DNA of 5,478 bases from an uncultured bacterium. Its GTDB lineage: Bacteria; Cyanobacteriota; Vampirovibrionia; Gastranaerophilales; Gastranaerophilaceae. Location of the stretch: contig CACXAK010000083.1 in NCBI GenBank assembly GCA_902765655.1, forward strand, positions 1 to 5,478. Reading direction: 5' to 3'. Made by a program: the position numbers and the translations under genes. Shown here in pieces: positions 1 to 4,775 of the stretch (the stretch's first letter is position 1; the number at the start of each line of letters is the position of its first letter). Below the pieces are notes generated by a model. The model saw nothing but the letters and a program-made list of their open reading frames with translations. It did not search any database and was not told where the DNA came from.

Positions 1-1052
1 TGTAAATCACCATTGGTCGGCATAGTTCCGTTGAAAGCTCTTGTTTGTGCGTCAATCTCTTTTTCGTGTTTTGAAAATTCATCTGATGACATTTGCCCGA
101 CTTCTTCACGTGTATATATGTGGTTACTACCTGTCAGTGGATTTGTGTAACCGAATAAGCCTGAATCCTGTTTAGATTGAACTTCAGGTAGTTGAATTCC
201 CAACATTTTTGCAAGTTGTGTAATATCAAAATTTGCAGCCTGACCAGTTGGAATACCTGAAGGTTGCCTTAAACTTTCAGGTATAGCCATTGGGATATTA
301 TTAAAAATGGGATTATTTACATTTTTATATATATCATCCATTTTATAAACATAACCGTGATAAAGATTGTGTGAATTTTGATTTTGAGTTCTTGGGGTAA
401 CCTCTACTGCATCTTCAAGCCTATCCATTTTTTCTATATCATGATACTTTAAATTAGAGTTCCCAAACCCATGTGAAATTTGATATATTTGGTCTTTATC
501 AAGGTTTGTATTAGTAATAAATGTTCTTCCTGGTTGTTCCATAGAATTAGAATTAAAAATAGGATCTTTTGGATTACCGTAATTTTTGATATTCATTGTA
601 TTGATTTCTTCATTGGTATACCCTTCTCTTTTCAAAATATTTCCTGTTCCGTAGGCATTAAATGTGGTTGCTTGAACTCCTGTTCTGGCAGATTCTATTT
701 GAGCCATACTTCCACCTAAAGAGTGCCCTGTTACTTCAATATTAACATTTTTATCTTTATACATAGATTGTGCTTTTAAAAATAAATTATGTGCATCTTC
801 TTGTTGTTTGGGAATATATCCAACTCCCATAGGTATATCAGAATTAAATAAATCTTTTGTTTGATTTGTTCCTTTATAGACCACAATGATATGATTACCT
901 TTTTGATAAATTTGCCCTTCGAAGCCATTTTTGGTTTCAGGTTCTTTATAAACCATTTGCCAACCATCTAATTTTATTGGGCTATCCAAATGGTAAGAGT
1001 TGTATGATAAAATTTCTTTTTCTGTATCTGTTATATTATCTGAATGTTTCAT
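1..1052 (-). CDS. Class-3-type lipase/esterase (alpha/beta hydrolase), cut by the window edge
   Basis: 350 codons are visible, from ATG at 1052 to the left edge; no stop is reached. Residues 108-115 read TGHSLGGS, the nucleophile elbow of class-3-type lipases, with Ser111 as the likely nucleophile. Asp163 in GNPKDPIF and His194 (ISHGFGN) or His204 (KYHDIEKM) are the likely triad partners. The strand before the elbow (HIIVVYKGTNQTKD, 54-67) fits the usual 'v.fRGT' segment, with Lys in place of Arg. There is no signal peptide or membrane segment, so the protein starts in the cytoplasm. From about residue 240 a Pro/Asn/Gln-rich linker leads to a tail (YTREEVGQMSSDEFSKHE, 313-330, then PTNGDL). 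From memory this resembles C-terminal tails of some phage or gut-bacterial proteins, but I cannot confirm that. The start is supported by GAAAGGAA about 7 bases upstream. The substrate is unknown: phospholipid, triglyceride or another ester. The lipase call is firm; any effector role is inference. Confidence 0.85.
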   Translation of the reverse strand, partial: MKHSDNITDTEKEILSYNSYHLDSPIKLDGWQMVYKEPETKNGFEGQIYQKGNHIIVVYKGTNQTKDLFNSDIPMGVGYIPKQQEDAHNLFLKAQSMYKDKNVNIEVTGHSLGGSMAQIESARTGVQATTFNAYGTGNILKREGYTNEEINTMNIKNYGNPKDPIFNSNSMEQPGRTFITNTNLDKDQIYQISHGFGNSNLKYHDIEKMDRLEDAVEVTPRTQNQNSHNLYHGYVYKMDDIYKNVNNPIFNNIPMAIPESLRQPSGIPTGQAANFDITQLAKMLGIQLPEVQSKQDSGLFGYTNPLTGSNHIYTREEVGQMSSDEFSKHEKEIDAQTRAFNGTMPTNGDL

Positions 1053-1081
1053 TTGTATTTCCTTTCTGTTTATTTTACTAT
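1052..1081 (+). promoter_or_regulatory. Possible promoter of the 1089 membrane-protein gene
   Basis: TTTGTA (1052-1057), an 18-base spacer and TACTAT (1076-1081) lie just before the ATG at 1089. Transcription would start at about 1088, giving almost no leader. This fits the lack of a ribosome binding site there. AT-rich DNA gives such matches often, so this is weak. Confidence 0.25.
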
Positions 1082-1088
1082 TAATACG

Positions 1089-1418
1089 ATGAAATTTATT
1101 GAATATTTAAAACATAAATCTGCATTTCACCTATTTTCAATATCTGGTTGGATACTTTTGTATGAGTTTTACCAAATGTCAAAAGTGGATGGTGGTGGAA
1201 TATTTATTATTTTATTAATGCCAATTTGGGGCATCATTTTACTTGCACTGTCAATAATTCTTCTAGTCGAGCATATTGCAAACCACAACATAAGTAATTC
1301 ATTTATAATAAATAATCCGTTTTATAATACTATTTGGATTATTGGATTAATTATATCTATTCTTTTTACATTATTTATAATTTGTTCGTTATTATCGATA
1401 GTGCTAAAAATTTATTGA
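1089..1418 (+). CDS. Small integral membrane protein, family unknown
   Basis: This gene encodes 109 residues from the ATG at 1089 (MKFIEYLKHK). The same frame is open back to an ATG at 1044, but that start would overlap the divergent lipase start. The lysine-rich MKFIEYLKHK looks like a natural N-terminus. No clear ribosome binding site precedes either ATG. Hydrophobic stretches lie at about 13-29 (weak), 37-60 (strong) and 81-106 (strong), so two or three membrane spans are expected. The loop between the last two (EHIANHNISNSFIINNPF) is polar. I see no catalytic or binding motif and do not recognise the family. The gene is head-to-head with the lipase, 36 bases apart, and convergent with the lipoprotein. 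Protection against the lipase is one possible role, but nothing in the sequence proves it. Confidence 0.6.
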   Translation: MKFIEYLKHKSAFHLFSISGWILLYEFYQMSKVDGGGIFIILLMPIWGIILLALSIILLVEHIANHNISNSFIINNPFYNTIWIIGLIISILFTLFIICSLLSIVLKIY

Positions 1419-1431
1419 TTTTCAAGTTTTT

Positions 1432-1461
1432 GTGATAAAATTGTCCTTTCGATTTTATCAC
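1432..1461. terminator. Hairpin between convergent genes
   Basis: GTGATAAAAT (1432-1441) pairs perfectly with ATTTTATCAC (1452-1461) around a 10-base loop; one G-T and one G-C pair can extend it inward. It lies 14 bases after the stop of the membrane-protein gene. There is no clean T run, so it may be a weak or bidirectional terminator. Confidence 0.5.
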
Positions 1462-1468
1462 TAATTCA

Positions 1469-1490
1469 GGTATTTAATATTTTAAATACC
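1469..1490. terminator. Second hairpin between convergent genes
   Basis: GGTATTTAA (1469-1477) and TTAAATACC (1482-1490) form a perfect 9-bp stem with a TATT loop. It lies 30 bases past the end of the lipoprotein gene (minus strand) and just after the first hairpin. The pair probably separates the two converging transcripts. Confidence 0.4.
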
Positions 1491-1519
1491 CTTATACTAT
1501 TTATACTTTTAAACGGCTA

Positions 1520-2122
1520 TTATTCTTTTATACCTGTTATTTCAGATACATCATATCCGGAAAAATTTTTTAAGTATTCTAAGAATTTTTTTTCTTGTTC
1601 ATAATTATAATAATATTTACCATTAAATTTTGCTTGCATTGATTTAAAATCAAAAGCAATAGAGCCATGATATTTTATATCTTTATAATCATTTGTTTTA
1701 TACGGCAAAACATAAAATTTCATATTTGTTTCTATGTTAATCATATACTTTGCAATATTTTGATAATTATTATCTTTTTCTTCAAGAATAAATAAAGAAA
1801 TTCCCGCTGTTCCCCAATATAATGTTGAAAAAACAACACCAATAATTTCTTTTTTACCGTCACCGTTTAAATCGGTTTCAAAAGCACTTACTGTTTTGGG
1901 GGTTATATTTGCAAAATCTTGTGCTTCTCTTGGGGTTTTATTTAATTCATTCAAGACAAATTTATATAATATTTTACTTGCTTTGGTTTGAGATTGTTTA
2001 GAAAAATCGTATTCAATAGTTCCGTCAGGATGATTAATCGGCAGGTTTTTTGTTACAGGACAACCCAAAACAGGACAAGTTATAAATAAAAATATTAAAA
2101 ATAAAATCCATATTTTTTTCAT
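1520..2122 (-). CDS. Predicted lipoprotein with an EF-hand-like calcium loop
   Basis: 200 residues. Residues 1-20 are a type II signal peptide: MKK, a hydrophobic core (IWILFLIFLFI), then the lipobox-like VLGC with Cys21 as the lipid-bearing residue. The mature protein should be anchored to a membrane on the outer face. Residues 84-92 read DLNGDGKKE, an Asp-rich loop of the DxNxDGxxE type seen in EF-hand, dockerin and FG-GAP-like calcium sites. It is followed by a beta-rich stretch (IIGVVFSTLYWGTAGISLFILEE) and a lysine/tyrosine-rich C-terminus. Similar small secreted proteins with one DxNGDG loop occur widely with no known function. The ATG at 2122 has no Shine-Dalgarno sequence. An acceptable promoter lies right before it, so the mRNA may be leaderless. 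The gene is convergent with the membrane-protein gene and lies on the same strand as the lipase. Immunity to that lipase is possible but unsupported. Confidence 0.75.
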   Translation of the reverse strand: MKKIWILFLIFLFITCPVLGCPVTKNLPINHPDGTIEYDFSKQSQTKASKILYKFVLNELNKTPREAQDFANITPKTVSAFETDLNGDGKKEIIGVVFSTLYWGTAGISLFILEEKDNNYQNIAKYMINIETNMKFYVLPYKTNDYKDIKYHGSIAFDFKSMQAKFNGKYYYNYEQEKKFLEYLKNFSGYDVSEITGIKE

Positions 2123-2128
2123 GCACTT

Positions 2129-2157
2129 ATTTTACAAAATTAAATTTTATTTTTCAA
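2129..2157 (-). promoter_or_regulatory. Promoter candidate for the lipoprotein gene
   Basis: On the minus strand, TTGAAA (2152-2157), a 17-base spacer and TAAAAT (2129-2134) resemble sigma-70 boxes. The predicted start of transcription falls at about 2122, the first base of the ATG, which implies a leaderless message. Confidence 0.4.
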
Positions 2158-2162
2158 ACTTT

Positions 2163-2276
2163 TTACATTGCTATTTCCTCCTGTATCTCAGCTTGTGGTT
2201 GGGTAATATTTCTGCTGTTATAAGCTTTTTCAAGGCATAATTTACTATATTCACAGTATTGATTAGAGTTGTTTAA
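2163..2276 (-). pseudogene. Possible 3' remnant of a protein gene
   Basis: On the minus strand a 37-codon frame is open between a stop at 2277-2279 and TAA at 2163-2165. It contains no start codon except a Met as its last residue. The translation looks coding-like rather than random: NQYCEYSKLCLEKAYN followed by ITQPQAEIQEEIAM. Low repetitiveness, an acidic helical end and two Cys six residues apart suggest the C-terminus of a real protein whose 5' part has been lost. The DNA further upstream (2280-2410) is AT-rich and closed in all frames I checked. The parent family is not recognised. Confidence 0.3.
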
Positions 2277-2413
2277 TTATAATTTATATTGCAAGCTTTG
2301 AAAATTCCTCTATTCTGTTGCAACTAAATAGTAGAAATTGTATTTATTGAAAATAAAAATTTTTAATAGCAAAAAATGAATTTATAAACTTTTTACTATT
2401 ACAAAACTTAAAA
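2277..2413. other. AT-rich intergenic spacer, no gene seen
   Basis: Very AT-rich with short frames only. It separates the possible gene remnant from the repeat block that follows. I see no RNA gene, terminator or convincing promoter in it. Confidence 0.5.
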
Positions 2414-2449
2414 CAGACTTGAAGTCTGTAGGGTAAACTTCAGTCTACC
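2414..2449. repeat. Palindromic repeat block
   Basis: CAGACTT-G-AAGTCTG (2414-2428) is a perfect 7+1+7 palindrome. A related element follows directly: GTAG (2428-2431) and CTAC (2445-2448) flank GGTAAACTTCAGT, and AACTTCAGTCTAC there echoes ACTTGAAGTCTG. Such compact palindromic pairs are typical of dispersed intergenic repeats. Only one copy lies in this window, so the repeat status needs the genome. Confidence 0.4.
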
Positions 2450-2496
2450 GGAAATAATTTGTTGCCTAAAATCAACACTCTTAAAATCGGCAATAG

Positions 2497-2531
2497 CTGG
2501 ATGGCTTCTGACTTTTGCCCTTGCAATGACA
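2497..2531 (-). repeat. Degenerate copy of a GTCATTGCGAG-type dispersed repeat
   Basis: On the minus strand this begins TGTCATTGCAAGGGC and ends GAAGCCATCCA. From memory it closely resembles the intergenic repeat 'TGTCATTGCGAGG...GAAGCAATCC' found in many copies in diverse bacterial genomes. A few substitutions suggest an old copy. It lies next to the palindromic block and the GC-rich patch, in a region rich in non-coding debris. Confidence 0.45.
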
Positions 2532-2560
2532 AATTTTATATCTGACCAATTGTCCTGAAA

Positions 2561-2820
2561 AATGCATGTGGCTTGACGCCACAAGTAAAGTCTGCTTTGC
2601 CCTTTGCTCGCTCCCCGCTCGAACTACATACAGACCTGTCGGTCTGTTGGGTTCTCTTCCCCAATGCGCATATTTATTTACAATTTATAAAATGGAGACG
2701 GTGGGAGTGTCTTGCTGCGCCGCGCGTTAGACGGCTTTCGCGTCGGCTCATATGTCCTGCGAACAGCTTGACGATTTCGCCGACGGCTTCAGCCTTTGCG
2801 CGGCTTGCGCCGAACCCTAA
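2561..2820. other. GC-rich, foreign-looking patch downstream of ssrA
   Basis: Positions 2701-2820 are 74/120 G+C (62%), against about 30% for the surroundings. Codons in the minus-strand frame through it are GC-ending, unlike every other gene here. The left part holds two small hairpins: TGTGGC/GCCACA (2567-2583) and ACAGACC/GGTCTGT with a 4-base loop (2630-2647). The middle (2661-2692) drops back to AT-rich. The composition shift and the copied ssrA end (2693-2708) suggest acquired DNA left by integration, or less likely an assembly join. Confidence 0.55.
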
Positions 2821-2847
2821 AATGGTGTTCTCCTCCATACTCATCAT
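2674..2847 (-). CDS. Small hypothetical ORF in the GC-rich patch, probably a gene fragment
   Basis: 57 codons on the minus strand, with possible starts at 2847, 2844 and 2838, ending at TAA 2674-2676. It begins MMSMEENTILGFGASRAKAE and ends HSHRLHFINCK. The first half looks like genuine protein. The MEE-x-TILGFGA stretch faintly recalls the 'MEE..TI(L/I).(L/F)GAG' segment near the C-terminus of HemZ-type radical SAM coproporphyrinogen dehydrogenases, but the match is short and from memory. The last dozen codons run through the 16-bp copy of the ssrA 3' end (the SHRLH part) into AT-rich host-like DNA, so this C-terminus was probably created by a join. The first ATGs follow directly on the ssrA terminator, and there is no ribosome binding site at the first ATG. 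It may not be expressed. Confidence 0.25.
   Translation of the reverse strand: MMSMEENTILGFGASRAKAEAVGEIVKLFAGHMSRRESRLTRGAARHSHRLHFINCK
2693..2708 (-). repeat. Copy of the ssrA 3' end (attachment-site-like repeat)
   Basis: TGGAGACGGTGGGAGT here is identical to 2888-2903 inside ssrA, where it encodes the 3' half of the T arm and the acceptor strand. The copies are in the same orientation, 195 bp apart. The match stops before the T loop on one side and one base before the encoded CCA is complete on the other. The 3' ends of tRNA and tmRNA genes are standard sites for tyrosine integrases, which leave such direct repeats. No integrase is present in the window. Confidence 0.55.
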
Positions 2848-2848
2848 A

Positions 2849-2887
2849 CCAAAAAAGAGAACAAGATAAACCTGTTCTCTTTTTTGG
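2849..2887 (-). terminator. Intrinsic terminator of ssrA
   Basis: A perfect 15-bp inverted repeat, 2849-2863 with 2873-2887, around a 9-base loop. On the minus strand the second arm ends in TTCTCTTTTTTGG, supplying the U run. The stem takes in the CCA of tmRNA itself, so the mature 3' end must be freed by processing. Confidence 0.8.
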
Positions 2888-3282
2888 TGGAGACGGTGGG
2901 AGTCGAACCCACGTCCAAAACGGATGACAATATACTTCTACGAGTGTAGGCAATTTTTTGCTCAACTGATTCAGGGAAATGTCTAAACCATACGAATCAG
3001 CCCTAGGTTTTATTTAAAGGAAACTCTAAACCTTGCAAAGTTGTCTTGATGTATCTACTTTGCATCAATACACTGCCGCTTGCATAATGGACCCATAAAA
3101 CCGGCAAGCTGGGCTCTATGAGTGGCTAATATAGACTAAGCAGCCAATGCGTAAGCACCAGCGAAGTCTACTTTTCTTACATTGTTAGCACTTAATTTGT
3201 TTTGCTCGTTGATGACGGAGAACAGCGCTCCGACCCGCTGCATATTACCACCAAAACATCCTGTCTAATCCAAAACGTCCCC
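2885..3282 (-). ncRNA. ssrA: tmRNA (transfer-messenger RNA), one-piece
   Basis: 398 nt. With SmpB, tmRNA rescues stalled ribosomes and tags the unfinished protein for proteolysis. The 5' end GGGGACG (3282-3276) pairs over 7 bp with CGTCTCC before the encoded CCA (2885-2887), with one G-U. The T arm is GTGGG-TTCGACT-CCCAC, and the D-like segment reads GGATTAGACAGG. Four pseudoknots can be drawn: PK1 3216-3240 (CAGCG/CGCTG with CGGAG/CTCCG), PK2 3075-3110 (CTTG/CAAG with CCG/CGG), PK3 3035-3068 (TTGATG/CATCAA with CAAAGT/ACTTTG) and PK4 2966-3004 (AGGG/CCCT with CTGATTC/GAATCAG). The order is the standard one-piece layout, not the permuted two-piece form known from some cyanobacteria. It has its own promoter and terminator. 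The identification is certain; the ends are set by the acceptor stem. Confidence 0.97.
3136..3189 (-). other. tmRNA tag reading frame (ANNVRKVDFAGAYALAA)
   Basis: Resume codon GCT at 3189-3187, 17 codons, then TAG at 3138-3136, placed between PK1 and PK2 as usual. The end ALAA is the classic ClpXP-type degron. ANN at the start matches the style of cyanobacterial tags. At 17 residues it is somewhat longer than the 10-residue E. coli tag. Confidence 0.85.
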
Positions 3283-3292
3283 ATGATGATTA

Positions 3293-3401
3293 TTAAGTAT
3301 ATATGTAGATAAGTTTATATCAATATTATAAATATTGGTAATAATTGTTTAGCAGTATAATAATTAATTCCCGTAAAGAACTTATCTGCTTATATACTTA
3401 A
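3293..3401. repeat. 23-bp inverted repeat around the ssrA promoter
   Basis: Arm 3293-3315 and arm 3379-3401 are reverse complements with two mismatches (common core AACTTATCT, then TATATACTTA). The 63-base centre contains a second hairpin, CAATATT-ATA-AATATTG (3321-3337). It could be a miniature element, a pair of sites for a regulator acting on both divergent genes, or a cruciform. Each arm carries a TATACT box pointing outward: the left one serves ssrA, the right one (3393-3398) faces the 3579 gene but has no matching -35. Confidence 0.6.
3296..3323 (-). promoter_or_regulatory. ssrA promoter
   Basis: On the minus strand, TTGATA (3318-3323), a 16-base spacer and TATACT (3296-3301). Transcription would start about 6 bases before the mature 5' end at 3282, leaving a short leader for RNase P to remove. 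This is a strong match to sigma-70 boxes, as expected for an abundant RNA. Confidence 0.65.
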
Positions 3402-3450
3402 CTACTTAATAACTTTTAAAATTGTAAATGTGCGATTATTACTATTATAA

Positions 3451-3479
3451 TTGAATTTTTGGCTTTTTCAACCTATATT
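3451..3479 (+). promoter_or_regulatory. Promoter of the 3579 gene
   Basis: TTGAAT (3451-3456), a 17-base spacer and TATATT (3474-3479). The transcript would begin near 3486, giving a leader of about 93 bases before the ATG. The leader contains a small inverted repeat, AATGTT/AACATT (3487-3513), of unknown meaning. Confidence 0.5.
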
Positions 3480-3578
3480 GTAACAAAATGTTAAGAAGTT
3501 GAGGAAAAACATTAAAGTTCATGCTTTTACCTGCCGACATGATGAATAACAGAAAAATAACTTGAAAGGAAAAAAGCC

Positions 3579-4649
3579 ATGGGAATGTCAGCATCACAAG
3601 CAAGATTTTTAAGCTTAACAGCAAGAAAAAATAATGTTGAATTCGAAGGACAACAAATTAACCAGCAGAGAACTACATTGTCCAATGAATCAGCAAGCTA
3701 TTACAGCGAACTGTGTAATATGGAAGTTCCTACACCTCCGTCAATTGATGATTATACAAAAGTGTCTTACACCTTCAATGATGGTGCGATGACTAATACA
3801 CTTATTTCCTTGCTGCCTGATACAACAACGGAAGGAAGAGCGGCAAACAGATACTATGTCAATTATGTTGAAGAATGGCAAGATGATTATGCTATCGTTC
3901 CTGCTACATCAAGTTTGGTTGAAAAAAGAGAAAATGCATATGTTATCGGAAGTTCAACTTTGAGAAAGATTGATAACCTTACTGATGAAGCTATTGACAA
4001 CCTTACTGATGAGCAAATTAACACAAAATTGGCAAATGATGAGTATGCTCAAGAATTAAGTACTGCACAAAAAAGAGCTATGCTTAAAAATGAAGTATAT
4101 CTTCTTAAAATGGTGCAGGATAAAACTGCAGATAATGGAGATTTTTACATCAGATATGTAAAAAATACTACAACAGGCAACTATGAACCACATTTATACG
4201 CAGAAAGTGAATTAACTCAAGATCAAAAATACAATAACAAGCAACTTGCAAGCATTCCTTGCTATTCACTTGGTTCAACAAGACAAACAAGAGAAGTATT
4301 ACATCAGGAAGCCACAGTTGAAAAAGATACCTCAGGAAGATATATAGCAATTACAATCAAATTAGATGAAAATAATTCCCGTACGTATCCGTTAACAACG
4401 ACTACGACAACCGATGAAGAAGCATATAATGATGCAATGAATCAATACAACTACAAACAACATGAATATGATCATAAGATTCAGGAAATCAACTCTAAAT
4501 TAGAAATAGTTCAACAACAAGACAAACAATTAGAATTGAAACTGAAACAACTTGATACTGAAGAAAATGCAATTTCAACAGAAATGGATGCGGTTAAAAA
4601 AGTAATTTCCAAAAACGTTGAATCTTCATTCAAAACATTTAATGCATAA
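3579..4649 (+). CDS. Coiled-coil protein of unknown function, Gastranaerophilales-type
   Basis: 356 residues from ATG 3579, preceded by GAAAGGA (3564-3570). An in-frame ATG at 3585 is an alternative. The N-terminus (MGMSASQARFLSLTARKNN) is a motif I recognise from memory in many uncharacterised proteins of Gastranaerophilales and related gut bacteria. Residues 15-50 are Gln/Asn-rich and helical. The centre (about 50-280) is hydrophilic and mixed, with a tandem repeat IDNLTDEA-IDNLTDEQ at 131-146 and a threonine run at 273-278. Residues 281-345 form a long helix rich in Gln, Lys and Glu, probably a coiled coil, ending in EMDAVKKVISKNVESSFKTF. Helical ends around a variable centre recall flagellin and hook-associated proteins, and the lack of a signal peptide would allow export by a type III-like route, but this is inference. 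No enzymatic motif is seen. It is a single-gene unit between its own promoter and terminator. Confidence 0.85.
   Translation: MGMSASQARFLSLTARKNNVEFEGQQINQQRTTLSNESASYYSELCNMEVPTPPSIDDYTKVSYTFNDGAMTNTLISLLPDTTTEGRAANRYYVNYVEEWQDDYAIVPATSSLVEKRENAYVIGSSTLRKIDNLTDEAIDNLTDEQINTKLANDEYAQELSTAQKRAMLKNEVYLLKMVQDKTADNGDFYIRYVKNTTTGNYEPHLYAESELTQDQKYNNKQLASIPCYSLGSTRQTREVLHQEATVEKDTSGRYIAITIKLDENNSRTYPLTTTTTTDEEAYNDAMNQYNYKQHEYDHKIQEINSKLEIVQQQDKQLELKLKQLDTEENAISTEMDAVKKVISKNVESSFKTFNA
3969..4016 (+). repeat. 24-bp in-frame tandem duplication
   Basis: 3969-3992 and 3993-4016 match at 19 of 24 bases and encode IDNLTDEA then IDNLTDEQ. Two of the five differences are silent third-position changes (GAT/GAC, GAA/GAG), so this is an older duplication kept under protein-level constraint. 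Confidence 0.7.
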
Positions 4650-4659
4650 TGTGACAGAT

Positions 4660-4695
4660 AAAGAAGCGCCAGTTCGAAAGAACTGGCGCTTCTTT
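4660..4695 (+). terminator. Strong terminator after the coiled-coil gene
   Basis: A perfect 16-bp stem (4660-4675 with 4680-4695) capped by a GAAA tetraloop, 10 bases after the stop codon. The core GCGCCAGTTC is GC-rich. The arm ends TTCTTT with a short T run only. The A-rich start of the stem suggests it also works on the opposite strand. Confidence 0.85.
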
Positions 4696-4775
4696 CAATG
4701 TAAATTTCTATAAACTACTATGCAAAAGTCCTTTTTTTTGTTATACTTTTGATATTACAAGGAAAGGTGGTTATT

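Noticed and set aside
480..719. Plus-strand 79-codon frame
   Set aside because: It lies opposite the lipase catalytic region, including the GHSLGG elbow, and has a Cys/Ile-rich, non-protein-like translation.
776..967. Minus-strand 63-codon frame
   Set aside because: It is an out-of-frame shadow within the lipase gene on the same strand.
1044..1088. Upstream start for the membrane-protein gene
   Set aside because: It would overlap the start of the divergent lipase gene and has no ribosome binding site; MKFIEYLKHK at 1089 is the better N-terminus.
2163..2183. AGGAGG followed by ATG-TAA on the minus strand, resembling a start-stop mini-ORF
   Set aside because: The AGGAGG also encodes Gln-Glu-Glu in the coding-like remnant frame that ends at the same TAA, so it is probably coincidental.
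2573..2869. Plus-strand 98-codon frame starting at TTG
   Set aside because: It has no ribosome binding site, crosses the composition break, the copied ssrA end and part of the ssrA terminator, and is antisense to a more protein-like frame.
4168..4350. Minus-strand 60-codon frame
   Set aside because: It is antisense within the coiled-coil protein gene and has no ribosome binding site.
4749..4775. TTG start for rubrerythrin
   Set aside because: The extra nine residues precede the normal MKFVCTVCGW start, and the strong Shine-Dalgarno sequence serves the ATG at 4776.
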